DNA of 64,000 bases from Shimia sp. (GCF_022448905.1 NZ_JAKVCW010000008.1:62001-126000), one strand, 5' to 3'; numbered from the stretch's first letter, positions 8,386 through 17,414 are shown. Notes: generated by a model not told the origin, from the letters alone. A program made the numbers and translations.

Positions 8386-8605
8386 CACGCCTCTTTGCCA
8401 ATTGAAAGCCAAGCCAAGTCACCCACCAGGCAAATACGAACGCTAACCCAATCATCGAATTTGGCACGCCAAATATTCGTTCAAACTCGCCGGAGGCAGC
8501 CACAACGTCCCAACAGAACGCCCCGGTCAATAAAAACAAAGTGGGCCAAGCGACTTTCGGCCCAATTGCCCAATCTAGGAAGAATTCCCAAGCGTGCCTC
8601 ATCAC
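8372..8605 (-). CDS. small two-helix membrane protein, inserted gene
   Basis: A 77-residue protein with two membrane helices (about residues 16-34 and 48-66) and a short basic tail (LAKRRDASI). It starts at GTG ATG immediately overlapping the TGA of the coiled-coil gene. It has the same character as the other short membrane ORFs of this operon: compact, Trp-rich, AT-richer than its neighbours and of no recognised family. Together with the next ORF it may form a pair, because the two reading frames overlap. Confidence 0.5.
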   Translation of the reverse strand: MMRHAWEFFLDWAIGPKVAWPTLFLLTGAFCWDVVAASGEFERIFGVPNSMIGLAFVFAWWVTWLGFQLAKRRDASI

Positions 8606-9678
8606 GCCCCATAAAGGTTCTTGTCGTGCTTCTCGACAATCTTCTGGAACCGCCTCGCAAAGCGTTCGTCCGCCTTGGCCTTCGCTTCCAACACGTCGCG
8701 CGCAAACACCATGTGCTCCTCATGGGCTTCCATCATATCGGCCATCTTCTGGTTGGTCGCCGTGCCAATCGCCGCCATAGACGCCTGCGCTTCTTTGTCG
8801 GTCTCCACACCAATCTCGTTGATGCGGTGCGCGATGTCCTGCTGCTGCGCGGTCTTCAAAGATTTGGTCAGCGCATCATAGAGCACCACGCGCTGCTTGG
8901 TGTCTGTCTGCAGCTTGTTGATCAGCACCATCTGCGTCGCCGCCTGATTTTGCAGGGAGTCGACCCAGGTCTTGCCCTTCTCGATATAACGTTCCAGCGT
9001 CTGGCTTTTGGACAGTTTCACCTGCTCCTGCTGCACCAACGCATTGTAAGCCTTGTTCAGGTCCGCCAGCTCGGTTTCCAGCTTGGTCCGCGCCGCCGCG
9101 TCCTGCTCCACCGCAATCTTGTTTTCGATCTCGATGATCTTGGGATCCATGCCCAAAATCTCTGCCCGCAGGCTTTCCAGTTCCCCAACCGTAAACTCGC
9201 GCTCATCCAGCGTCTCGCTCAGATTCGCTTCAACCTTCACCTTCTGCTCTTCGAGCACAGCCAGTTGGCTTTCGAGCAGCTTGGTGATCACGTCGGATTT
9301 GGCAATCAGGTCCTGCAGCTTGTCATCAATGTTGGCCGTCTTGATCCGTTCCGCCCGCATGGACTCGGATTTGCCACGGCTGAAGATACCAACAAAGCTC
9401 TCCCAGCCGGTCTTATCCCGCATCTGGTCAAAGTCTTTGGAAAACGCTGCGGTGACGTCATCCAGCCCCATGATCAATTCAGCGATATTGGCGTTCATCA
9501 CATCCGTATGCGCATGCACATCGTCCAATGTTGCGTTCTCGATATCAATCGCAACATCATCGCCGGTTTTCATCTTCGCCCGCGCCGCATCAATGCGCCC
9601 GGTCAGCTCGGCAATCTTGTTTTGTGCTTCGGCCACCTGCGCTTGAGACTCACGCACTTGGGTTTCAAAATCTGCCAT
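8602..9678 (-). CDS. long coiled-coil protein, first gene of the operon
   Basis: A 358-residue soluble protein made almost entirely of charged helices with heptad patterns (about residues 1-45, 130-230 and 235-345). It has no signal peptide. The layout, and a C-terminal section reading KGKTWVDSLQNQAATQMVLI, recall TelA-type (toxic anion resistance) helical proteins, but the similarity is by eye only. The start ATG has GGGAGT four to five bases upstream. As first gene of a 12-gene operon that also encodes an AAA ATPase, it is a plausible oligomeric scaffold or substrate of that ATPase. The 197 bases upstream should hold the operon promoter; I could not pick a convincing one. Confidence 0.75.
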   Translation of the reverse strand: MADFETQVRESQAQVAEAQNKIAELTGRIDAARAKMKTGDDVAIDIENATLDDVHAHTDVMNANIAELIMGLDDVTAAFSKDFDQMRDKTGWESFVGIFSRGKSESMRAERIKTANIDDKLQDLIAKSDVITKLLESQLAVLEEQKVKVEANLSETLDEREFTVGELESLRAEILGMDPKIIEIENKIAVEQDAAARTKLETELADLNKAYNALVQQEQVKLSKSQTLERYIEKGKTWVDSLQNQAATQMVLINKLQTDTKQRVVLYDALTKSLKTAQQQDIAHRINEIGVETDKEAQASMAAIGTATNQKMADMMEAHEEHMVFARDVLEAKAKADERFARRFQKIVEKHDKNLYGA

Positions 9679-9875
9679 AAAACACTCCCTATTTCCAATA
9701 TGTTGAGACTGATATGGGGAATGTTATGCCCATTTACATCAATCACAGATCCAATTTGGGCAGAGTGTTGCAAATGTGCACGGCAAAAGAAAGGGCTTGC
9801 TGTTACGCACCCGCATTTCGCGAGGTTTTGGCCATGTGATCGCGCAGCCAAAACCCAAGCTTGTCTCACATCGCC

Positions 9876-11084
9876 TTACCCGACAACGTTGAACTCCGGC
9901 CCATAGGGATAGCCAGTGATGTTCTCATTGCCATCGTCGTTGATCACCAGGATGTCATGCTCTCGGTACCCACCGGCACCGGGCTGCCCATCTGCGATGG
10001 TCAACATCGGCTCCATGGAAATCACCATACCCGGTTCCAGCACTGTCGGAATATCTTCGCGCAGCTCCAATCCAGCTTCACGGCCATAGTAATGGCTCAA
10101 CACGCCAAAGCTGTGACCATAGCCAAAAGTTCGGTATTGCAACAAATCACGTTCAGCGAAGAAGTCATTGATTTGCTCAGTAACCTCCGCGCAGCTCGCT
10201 CCGGGCTTCAGTAGAGAAATCCCCAGTTCATGCGCACCGACATTGGCCTCCCAGATCTTCAGACTTGCGTCATCCACTTCACCGACAAAAAGCGTGCGCT
10301 CCAGCGCTGTGTAGTAACCGGAAATCATCGGGAAGGTGTTCAGCGACAGAATATCGCCCCGCTGCAACTTGCGCGCGGTCACAGGGTTGTGCGCCCCGTC
10401 GGTGTTGATGCCCGATTGGAACCACACCCAGGTGTCACGATACTCCGCATCCGGGAAGCGTTTCGCGATCTCCAGCTCCATCGCATCGCGACCGGCCATG
10501 GCCACGTCAATCTCGCGCACACCTTCTTTGACGGCATCGCGGATCGCATAGCCCCCCACATCGGCCACAGCAGCACCAGCTCGGATCATTTCGATCTCCG
10601 CCGCGCTTTTGTGCATCCGCTGACGCATTGTGGGTTCATAAAGATCAACCACTTTGGACGGAGCCAAGAAGCTCTCTAACTTCCCTTGCTGCAGAAGGGT
10701 CAGGTGATCGCCCTCAATGCCAACTACCACACCACCGCCAGTGATCGATTTGATCGCCCGCCAATAGTTGTCGCGCTGCCAATCGGTATAGGTGATGTTG
10801 TCACCATAACACCGCCGCCAAGGCTGCCCTGCGTCTATGCCAGCGGAAATGGTCACACATTCGGTGGGCGTCACCACCACCGCATAAGGCCGCCCAAAGG
10901 CACAGTATGTGAAGCCCGAGTAATAGGACACATTGTGCATCGACGTGAAGACAGCCGCGTCGACCCCATGCTCAACCATGATGGCACGCAAACCGGCCAC
11001 GCGGTTGGCATATTCAGCCTCGGCAAATTGCAACGGCGCTTTCTCGCCATTGTGGAAACGATAGAATTCTGGACGTGCAGTCAT
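9876..11084 (-). CDS. creatinase (creatine amidinohydrolase)
   Basis: A 402-residue cytoplasmic enzyme of the M24 'pita-bread' fold that hydrolyses creatine to sarcosine and urea. The match to characterised Pseudomonas creatinase (403 residues) is close throughout: FTSMHNVSYYSGF, QPWRRCYGDNITYTDWQRDN, FQSGINTDGAHNPVT with the catalytic His, MISGYYTALERTLF, RTFGYGHSFGVLSHYYGREA, GMVISMEPM and AGGYREHDIL. A related M24 amidinohydrolase or dimethylsulfoniopropionate-lyase-like (DddP) protein is less likely given the length and these motifs. The gene stands alone on the minus strand, divergent from the P1 peptidase; creatininase and sarcosine oxidase genes are not next to it. Confidence 0.88.
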   Translation of the reverse strand: MTARPEFYRFHNGEKAPLQFAEAEYANRVAGLRAIMVEHGVDAAVFTSMHNVSYYSGFTYCAFGRPYAVVVTPTECVTISAGIDAGQPWRRCYGDNITYTDWQRDNYWRAIKSITGGGVVVGIEGDHLTLLQQGKLESFLAPSKVVDLYEPTMRQRMHKSAAEIEMIRAGAAVADVGGYAIRDAVKEGVREIDVAMAGRDAMELEIAKRFPDAEYRDTWVWFQSGINTDGAHNPVTARKLQRGDILSLNTFPMISGYYTALERTLFVGEVDDASLKIWEANVGAHELGISLLKPGASCAEVTEQINDFFAERDLLQYRTFGYGHSFGVLSHYYGREAGLELREDIPTVLEPGMVISMEPMLTIADGQPGAGGYREHDILVINDDGNENITGYPYGPEFNVVG

Positions 11085-11295
11085 TTTGACCTCCGATCAA
11101 AGAGGTCCCGGCGTTCAGGACTGGAAAGATTGGTGCGCATTCCGGTTGGGAATGTGGCGACGCCATCGCCAATGCTGCGGACATTCTGCCAAATCCCCCG
11201 ACACAGGGACAAGCAAAATCCGACACAGATGTCTCAACCGCGACCTTGCGCCTAAAATTCACGCGCCTACTGTGACCCGAACAGGAGGCGCTAAA

Positions 11296-12267
11296 ATGCA
11301 GACCGGACTCAGAAACCTGATCACGGACATTGCCGGCTTGCGCGTCGGAAACGCGCAGGACGACAACATCAAAACTGGCACCACTGTGCTGATTGGCGAT
11401 GCGCCTTTTACCTGTGGCGTCTCTGTGATGGGCGGTGCGCCAGGCACCCGTGAAACCGATCTTCTAGCCCCAGACAAAACCGTGCAGCAAGTCGACGCGC
11501 TCACCTTGTCCGGTGGTTCTGCCTTTGGTCTGGACGCGCCATCCGGTGTTGCAGACGCGCTCCGCACCCAAGGTCGCGGCTTTTCTGTCGGCGATCAAAC
11601 TGTCCCGATTGTGCCCGGCGCGATCCTCTTTGATCTGCTGAATGGCGGTGACAAAAAATGGGACTCGAACCCCTACAAAGCCCTCGGCGCGGCGGCCTTA
11701 GAAGCAGTTTCCGAGGATTTCACGCTTGGTTCAGTCGGAGCGGGTACAGGTGGCACGCTCGCCACTCACAAAGGTGGACTTGGTTCAGCCAGCATGGTGC
11801 TCCCATCGGGTCACACGGTTGGCGCCTTGGTTGCTGTGAATGCCCTTGGCGACGCCTCACCAGATGGCAAACATTTCTGGGCCGCGCCCTGGGAAGTGGG
11901 CACCGAGTTCGGCGGCAACGGCCTCATGCCTTCCGCTCCCAGCGACTTACCCAACACCAAACTCTCCAGCCACAACACCACCATCGCAATTGTCGCCACT
12001 GACGCTGATCTAACCCAAGCGCAATGCACCCGCATGGCCACCGCCGCCCATGACGGCATGGCCCGCGCGTTGGTGCCGGCGCATACACCGATGGACGGTG
12101 ATCTGATCTTTGGGGTCAGCACAAACGCCAAACCTTTGGACAACGACATTGCCGACACGCTCTGGTTGGGCCACGCGGCCGCCACCTGTCTCGCCCGAGC
12201 CATTGCACGCGGCGTGTGGCATGCCACCCCCAAGGAAGGTGACACACTCCCCTGCTTCCGCGCTTAG
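11296..12267 (+). CDS. P1 family peptidase (DmpA-like aminopeptidase/amidase)
   Basis: A 323-residue Ntn-fold hydrolase of the P1 (DmpA/L-aminopeptidase D-esterase) family, cytoplasmic. Such enzymes cleave themselves in front of a Ser or Thr, which becomes the nucleophile; the likely site is Asn-Thr in SSHNTTIAIVATDA (Thr about residue 228). Other family marks are GLRVGNAQ, GGAPGTRETDLL, LTLSGGSAFGLDA and GSVGAGTGG. I chose the ATG at 11296 because AGGAGG lies just upstream; the frame is open about 70 codons further but without support. It is divergent from creatinase and convergent with the next hydrolase (four-base stop overlap). The substrate cannot be read from the sequence. Confidence 0.85.
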   Translation: MQTGLRNLITDIAGLRVGNAQDDNIKTGTTVLIGDAPFTCGVSVMGGAPGTRETDLLAPDKTVQQVDALTLSGGSAFGLDAPSGVADALRTQGRGFSVGDQTVPIVPGAILFDLLNGGDKKWDSNPYKALGAAALEAVSEDFTLGSVGAGTGGTLATHKGGLGSASMVLPSGHTVGALVAVNALGDASPDGKHFWAAPWEVGTEFGGNGLMPSAPSDLPNTKLSSHNTTIAIVATDADLTQAQCTRMATAAHDGMARALVPAHTPMDGDLIFGVSTNAKPLDNDIADTLWLGHAAATCLARAIARGVWHATPKEGDTLPCFRA

Positions 12268-13043
12268 GAAAACAGCATCCGCGCCATATCGCTGTCAGGA
12301 TCGGCAAAGGCGTCAATCACATCAAAGTGGTGCTTGCCGCCTGCCACCACCAGATCACAGCCCCAAGCGTCCGACAACCATCGTGCTTGGTCTAAAAACA
12401 CTGGCCGCTCAGCCGCCCCAACCAGCACCGTCACATCGACACCTGCGCGCGGCGCCTGCCACATTGGGCTTTCCGCATCCGCCTCCGCCGCATCCAGTTG
12501 CAGCTTGTCATTCATCGCCGTCATCATCAGCGGACGCAAATCGGCCAGCGGCGAAATCGGCACAACCCGAGATACCCGCGCGGCCACATCCTCCGGTAAC
12601 ACCCCATCACAGATCATCCGCGCCACAAGATGCCCGCCTGCCGAATGGCCGGCCAGAACAACAGGGCCATCAACGAGCGCACAAGCCTTGGTCACAGCCG
12701 CTGCAATCTGCATGGTAATCTCGGAAATCCGCACATCGGGCGCAAGATCATAAGACGGCAACGCCACCGCCCAACCACGCGCCGCAGCCCCGCGTGCAAA
12801 GTGGCTCCAATACGACTTGTCAAACGCCATCCAGTAGCCGCCGTGCACAAAGACCAACAAGCCTTTGGCCGTCCCTGAGGGCCTGAACAGATCAAACTTG
12901 TGACGCGCACCGTCGCCGTAAGCGACATCCAGCTCCACGTCTGCAGTTTCGCGAAACGCAGCCGCCTCGCGCTCCCAGCGCGGCGGATAGCCCTCTGCGC
13001 CCTCAATATAGGCGCCATTTGAATATGCGTCGTCCCAGTCCAT
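12264..13043 (-). CDS. alpha/beta hydrolase, arylformamidase-like
   Basis: A 259-residue cytoplasmic alpha/beta hydrolase resembling bacterial kynurenine formamidase-like enzymes. Seen: the oxyanion motif HGGYWMAFDK, the nucleophile elbow GHSAGGHL, an acidic residue in the strand before VGAAERPVFLDQ, and the catalytic His in GGKHHFDVIDAF. The start at 13043 is set by GGGGAGAA five bases upstream; the frame continues 18 codons further without support. It neighbours a P1 peptidase and creatinase, so a role in amide or N-acyl compound breakdown is possible, but no other kynurenine-pathway gene is present. Substrate unproven. Confidence 0.8.
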   Translation of the reverse strand: MDWDDAYSNGAYIEGAEGYPPRWEREAAAFRETADVELDVAYGDGARHKFDLFRPSGTAKGLLVFVHGGYWMAFDKSYWSHFARGAAARGWAVALPSYDLAPDVRISEITMQIAAAVTKACALVDGPVVLAGHSAGGHLVARMICDGVLPEDVAARVSRVVPISPLADLRPLMMTAMNDKLQLDAAEADAESPMWQAPRAGVDVTVLVGAAERPVFLDQARWLSDAWGCDLVVAGGKHHFDVIDAFADPDSDMARMLFS

Positions 13044-13210
13044 AGTTTTCTCCCCACAGCTCGACAGCACTCTGGGCGAAACTATTTCAAACCTCAAACA
13101 TCTTTTGCGACTCCTGCTCTAGGCTTTAACAAATCTGTCACTCGCCCGTTACAGATGCGTCACCTGTCCATGCGATGCCCCTGCGCAGTATTCAACATGG
13201 AGACGCACAG

Positions 13211-15394
13211 ATGTTGCTTCGCAGCCTTTGCCTGACCTCCGCGCTGGCCCTGACCGCAGGTCACGCCGCCGCAGAGATGAACTTCAACCGGATTGCCTCT
13301 TTCCCAGTGGTCAAAAACATGGCCGCAGGCGAAGACACCAAGCGCGAGACTTCTCCGGAAATCATCGCTGCCACTGCTGATGGCATGACCTTGGTATACA
13401 CCGACAGCCCGCTGGGCGTTTTGGGCCGCATCGACATCACGGATCCCGCCAACCCCAAGCCTCTGGGCAACATTGCTCTGTCTGGCGAACCTACTTCTGT
13501 GGGCGTTCTGGGGGACTTTGCCATCGTTGGTGTGAACACCTCCGAAAGCTACACCGCTCCGTCGGGCAGCCTGCAAGCCATCAACATTAAAGACGGCACA
13601 GTCGCCGCGTCCTGTGACCTCGGCGGCCAACCTGACAGCGTTGCCATTGCACCGGACGCCTCCTTCGTGTCCGTCGCCATTGAAAACGAGCGCGACGAAG
13701 ACCTCGGCGACGGCCGCACCGGGCAGATGCCAGCGGGTATGCTGGCCATGGTCGACTTGAAAGACGGCGCGCTGGCCTGTGACACCCTGCGTTTGGTGGA
13801 CATGACCGGCCTCGCCGAGGTCTCGCCCGAAGATCCGGAGCCAGAGTATGTCTCCATCAACGCTCTTGGCGAAACTGTGGTCACCCTGCAGGAAAACAAC
13901 CACATGGTGGTTGCCTCCAAGGACGGCGACATCATCTCGCATTTCTCCGCCGGCGCGGTTGACCTTGAAGGCATCGACGCAACAGACGAACGCGGCGCGC
14001 TGATCTTCACCGAAAGCCAAGCAGGTCGCCTGCGCGAGCCGGACGCCGTCGTATGGATCGACGACAACCACTTCGCCACAGCCAATGAAGGCGACATGGA
14101 CGGCGGTTCTCGCGGCTGGACCATCTTCCACAAGGACGGCACCGTTGTGTACGAAAGCGGCACCGACTTTGAGAAAGCCATCATCCAGATCGGCCACTAC
14201 CCGGACAAGCGCTCCGACAGCAAGGGCGTGGAACCCGAAAGCGTAACCTTCGCCACCTTCAATGGCACACCTTACGTGTTTGTCGGCGCCGAGCGTGCGT
14301 CCGTAGTGGGTGTTTATGACGTCACCAACCCCGCCGCGCCTGTGTTGAAACAGTTGCTGCCCTCCGGTGTAGGTCCAGAAGGCTACGTGGCCATTCCAGA
14401 GCGCAACCTGTTGGTCTCCGCCAACGAAAAAGATCTCATTGAGGACAAAGGCGCCCGCGCGCACGTCATGCTCTTTGAGTATCAGAACGCGCCAGCGACC
14501 TATCCGCACCTGACATCTGAAGGCGCGGACGAGCTCATCGGCTGGGGCGCGATTTCCGGTATGGTGGCAGACAAGGACGGCATCGTCTGGGCTGTGAATG
14601 ACAGCTTCTACGGCTTCCAACCCTCGATCTTTAAGATCGACACCAACCAGACCCCAGCCCGCATCGTGGATGTGATCCGCGTCACCCGCAACGGCGCACC
14701 AGCGCAGAAGCTTGACCTCGAAGGCATCACGCTGGATGGCAAAGGCGGCTTCTACGTGGCATCCGAAGGCCGCACAGAGCGCCTGATCCCGCACGCGATC
14801 TATCACGTGCAGGCCGACGGCTCGATCAAGAACCTCAAAGGCGAATTTGGCATCCCGGCAGAGCTGGCCGCCGTCGAAAAACGCTTCGGGTTTGAGGGCA
14901 TCACCAAGATCGGCGACACCCTCTGGATGGCCGTGCAGCGTGAGTGGAAAGACGATCCAGCGGATCACGTGAAACTCGTGTCCTACAACCTTGAGACCAA
15001 GGAATGGGGTGCTGTGCACTATCCGAAGGCTGCGCCTGCCACCGGCTGGGTAGGTCTGTCCGAAATCGTCGCCCACGGCGATTGGGTCTACATCGTGGAA
15101 CGTGACAACCAGCATGACCACCGCGCTGTCACTAAGAAGATCTACCGCGTCCCAGCATCCGAAATGGTACCAGCCCCTCTGGGTGGCGACTTGCCGGTTG
15201 TCTCCAAAGTTCTGGTCCGCGACCTGCTCACCGATCTGACCGCTACCGGTGGCTACGTTCTGGACAAGGTTGAAGGCCTGGCAATCTTCGAAGACGGCAC
15301 CGCCTACTTCTCCACCGACAACGACGGTGTCGACGATCACTCAGGTGAGACGATGTTTGTGAACATCGGCAACATCGAACCTGCCGCCAACTGA
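13211..15394 (+). CDS. secreted esterase-like phytase family protein
   Basis: A 727-residue exported protein with a clear signal peptide (LLRSLCLTSALALTAGHAAA). The first about 400 residues form a beta-propeller-like region with LVIVD-type repeats (for example GRIDITDPANPKPLG and VVGVYDVTNPAAPVLKQLL). The last about 290 residues match the 'esterase-like activity of phytase' domain (LEGITLDGKGGFYVASEGR, FEGITKIGDTLWMAVQREW, VEGLAIFEDGTAYFSTDNDG). Such proteins are thought to cleave phosphate or other esters in the periplasm; substrate unknown. Start at 13211 is preferred to 13175 because GGAG precedes it and the signal peptide then starts cleanly. A hairpin terminator follows. Confidence 0.85.
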   Translation: MLLRSLCLTSALALTAGHAAAEMNFNRIASFPVVKNMAAGEDTKRETSPEIIAATADGMTLVYTDSPLGVLGRIDITDPANPKPLGNIALSGEPTSVGVLGDFAIVGVNTSESYTAPSGSLQAINIKDGTVAASCDLGGQPDSVAIAPDASFVSVAIENERDEDLGDGRTGQMPAGMLAMVDLKDGALACDTLRLVDMTGLAEVSPEDPEPEYVSINALGETVVTLQENNHMVVASKDGDIISHFSAGAVDLEGIDATDERGALIFTESQAGRLREPDAVVWIDDNHFATANEGDMDGGSRGWTIFHKDGTVVYESGTDFEKAIIQIGHYPDKRSDSKGVEPESVTFATFNGTPYVFVGAERASVVGVYDVTNPAAPVLKQLLPSGVGPEGYVAIPERNLLVSANEKDLIEDKGARAHVMLFEYQNAPATYPHLTSEGADELIGWGAISGMVADKDGIVWAVNDSFYGFQPSIFKIDTNQTPARIVDVIRVTRNGAPAQKLDLEGITLDGKGGFYVASEGRTERLIPHAIYHVQADGSIKNLKGEFGIPAELAAVEKRFGFEGITKIGDTLWMAVQREWKDDPADHVKLVSYNLETKEWGAVHYPKAAPATGWVGLSEIVAHGDWVYIVERDNQHDHRAVTKKIYRVPASEMVPAPLGGDLPVVSKVLVRDLLTDLTATGGYVLDKVEGLAIFEDGTAYFSTDNDGVDDHSGETMFVNIGNIEPAAN

Positions 15395-15421
15395 TCTGAC
15401 CCTCCCCGTCTGATTGGAAGC

Positions 15422-15451
15422 AAGCCCCGGTGCCGTTTGGCATCGGGGCTT
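15422..15451. terminator. hairpin between convergent genes
   Basis: AAGCCCCGGTGCC, loop GTTT, then GGCATCGGGGCTT: a 13-bp stem with one G-T pair and a four-base loop. It lies between the stop of the phytase-type gene and the stop of the MFS gene on the other strand, so it can serve both directions; the U-tract is short. Confidence 0.7.
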
Positions 15452-16652
15452 ACGCTTTGAGCCGAGCCAACAAAAGATAGGCCGCCACCCCTAGCGCCGC
15501 CAAGCTGCCGGTCCAAACCAATGCGGTCTGATACCCAAGCCAATCGGCCAAAATCCCCATAGCGCCCGCACCCAAAGCCGAACCACCAGCGGCAATCACC
15601 GCCCACAGGCTCATAACGCGCCCGCGCATGTCATCTTCCAAATCCAGTTGAATGGCTGTCTGTGTCGAGATCGCCGTCACCGTGGTCACAAAAGACATCC
15701 CTGCGGCCACCACCAAGGCCACTTCCCAGATCGGCGACACGCCAAGAACTGCGACAAGCATCAACCCAAAAACAATCGCTATTCTCGTGGTCAGCGGCAG
15801 CCGCCCTGGCTCTTGCTGCGGCAGCGCCGCTTGCGAGAAGCCACCAAGAATAGCGCCCACGCCAGTCACGCTCATCAACACGCCAAGCCCGTCCGCGCCG
15901 CGCTCAAACACCCCGTCCGCGAGAGGTGGCAAAACTTCCAGCGCGCCCCGTGCCACCAAAGCCAAAACACCCGCGATAAACATCGCCTCGCGCACCGTCT
16001 CTGTTTGCCACACGTATCGTACGCCAGCCCCCAATGCCTTGAAAAAGGGTTCCTGCGCGCTTCCGCTGTCTCGCCGCGGTCTTAGGGTCAGCCGCGCAAT
16101 CACAAACAGATAGGGCGCAAACAACAGCGTCTGCACAAAGAGCGTTTCCGCCACACCGATAACAGCGATCAGAAAGCCACCAACGGCAGGCCCGACCATC
16201 CGCGCGATGTTGAAATTGATGGCCACAATTGTGACCACTGATCCCAAGTACTCGCGCCGTACCAGCCTCGGCGTCAACGCCATCCGCACCGGATGGTTGG
16301 CAGCAATCACCATGCCAATCAGAAGTGTTATCAATGCAATCAAAAACGGTGTCGCCCAACCCAGCGCCACAACTGCCCATAGCACGGCACTCAACATCGC
16401 ATTGATGCTTTGCAACACCAACATCGTGTGTTTCACGCGCCAGCGGTCCACCCAAACGCCAAACAACGGTGACAGCACAATCGACGGCGCAAACAGCAAA
16501 AACGCCACCGCACCAACAAAGCTGGCGGAGTCCGTCATCTCCCAGGCCAACCAGCCAATGGTGACCCGCTGCATCCAGATCGCCAGCAGACCAAAGGCGG
16601 CGCCAAAGACATAAGCGCGGAAATTTCTGGATTTCAAAGCGCCCAGGTTCAC
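15450..16652 (-). CDS. MFS exporter
   Basis: A 400-residue major facilitator transporter of the EntS-like type with about 11-12 membrane helices. Seen: the start ALKSRNFRAYVFGAAFG, the loop GVWVDRWRVKHTM between helices 2 and 3 (MFS motif A), NHPVRMALTPRLV and ARMVGPAVGGFLI. Transporters of this group export small molecules or siderophores by proton antiport; the substrate is unknown. I prefer the GTG at 16652, which has GGGAG five to six bases upstream; an upstream GTG or ATG frame to 16718 lacks support. Its 3' end overlaps the terminator at 15422-15451. Confidence 0.82.
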   Translation of the reverse strand: MNLGALKSRNFRAYVFGAAFGLLAIWMQRVTIGWLAWEMTDSASFVGAVAFLLFAPSIVLSPLFGVWVDRWRVKHTMLVLQSINAMLSAVLWAVVALGWATPFLIALITLLIGMVIAANHPVRMALTPRLVRREYLGSVVTIVAINFNIARMVGPAVGGFLIAVIGVAETLFVQTLLFAPYLFVIARLTLRPRRDSGSAQEPFFKALGAGVRYVWQTETVREAMFIAGVLALVARGALEVLPPLADGVFERGADGLGVLMSVTGVGAILGGFSQAALPQQEPGRLPLTTRIAIVFGLMLVAVLGVSPIWEVALVVAAGMSFVTTVTAISTQTAIQLDLEDDMRGRVMSLWAVIAAGGSALGAGAMGILADWLGYQTALVWTGSLAALGVAAYLLLARLKA

Positions 16653-16720
16653 GCGCCACTCCCGATTGTTGGAAAACGTCCGGCCAACATGCCCTTCACA
16701 GGTTAAGAACACAACCAATC

Positions 16721-16751
16721 AAAAACGCGCGCTCCAAACGGAACGCGCGTT
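16721..16751 (-). terminator. rho-independent terminator after the small heat-shock gene
   Basis: Read on the minus strand: AACGCGCG, a 12-base loop, CGCGCGTT followed by TTTTTGATT. It lies 55-85 bases past the stop of the hsp20 gene and would end its transcript before the MFS gene. Confidence 0.65.
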
Positions 16752-16805
16752 GCCCAAATGGGCCTGACAACAAGGGAAGGAAGTTTGTCAGTTAAAGTTT
16801 GGAGG

Positions 16806-17279
16806 TCAGTTGACGGCTTTGGCGTCGACCACATCCTGCTCAACGGCTTTGGTCGCACCGCTGGAAATTTCAATCCGGCGCGGCTTCAGCGCCTCGGGGA
16901 TTTCACGTTCCAGGTTGATGTGCAGCATGCCGTCTTCATGGCTTGCGCCGGTCACACGCACATGGTCCGCCAAATGGAAGCGGCGCTCAAACGCGCGGGT
17001 GGCAATGCCACGATGCAGATAGGTTTTGTCCGAAGACTCTTCGCCTTTCTTGGCGGTCACAACCAAAGCGTTCTGCTTGACTTCGATATTCAGATCATCG
17101 GCCGAAAAACCAGCCACAGCCAGCGAAATGCGATAGGCATCATCAGCGGTTTTTTCGATGTTATACGGGGGGTAGCTCGGCTGGGCGACGTCATTGGACA
17201 GAACACGGTCCATCATATTTGCCAACTGATCAAAACCAACGGTCGACCGGTACAGCGGAGCCAGATCAAAAGTGCGCAT
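16806..17279 (-). CDS. Hsp20/IbpA-type small heat-shock protein
   Basis: A 157-residue cytoplasmic holdase chaperone of the alpha-crystallin family. The N-terminus (MRTFDLAPLYRSTVGFDQLA) is the IbpA type. The crystallin domain spans about residues 35-130, with YNIEKTADDAYRISLAVAGF and the signature LERRFHLADHV-like stretch, and the C-terminal I-x-I motif is RRIEI. The ATG has GGAGG upstream. A single gene with its own terminator (16721-16751). A possible RpoH-type promoter lies about 100 bases upstream (17379-17405). Confidence 0.92.
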   Translation of the reverse strand: MRTFDLAPLYRSTVGFDQLANMMDRVLSNDVAQPSYPPYNIEKTADDAYRISLAVAGFSADDLNIEVKQNALVVTAKKGEESSDKTYLHRGIATRAFERRFHLADHVRVTGASHEDGMLHINLEREIPEALKPRRIEISSGATKAVEQDVVDAKAVN

Positions 17280-17378
17280 GGGTTATCCTCCATTGAGCGA
17301 CAACGATATGTAGGTGCCTTCCATTCGGACAGGCGATGAATGTGTAAGACCCGATCATCGGCGCCTTACGCATACAGA

Positions 17379-17405
17379 CCTATGTTGGCAAAATGCGGTT
17401 TCAAC
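17379..17405 (-). promoter_or_regulatory. possible RpoH (sigma-32) promoter of hsp20
   Basis: On the minus strand, TTGAAACC at 17397-17404 is followed after about 12-14 bases by CATAGG (17379-17384), roughly 100 bases before the hsp20 start codon. This resembles alphaproteobacterial heat-shock promoters. It is a by-eye match only; the position in front of a heat-shock gene is the main support. Confidence 0.3.
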
Positions 17406-17414
17406 CCCCGCGCA

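Noticed and set aside
8059..9906. A 615-codon open frame on the plus strand.
   Set aside because: It runs antisense to the coiled-coil gene and its neighbours and crosses the operon promoter region; it arises from their codon pattern.
13160..15340. A 726-codon open frame on the minus strand.
   Set aside because: It is the mirror of the phytase-type gene on the plus strand, has no start signal and no recognisable domain; GC-rich genes often leave such frames open.
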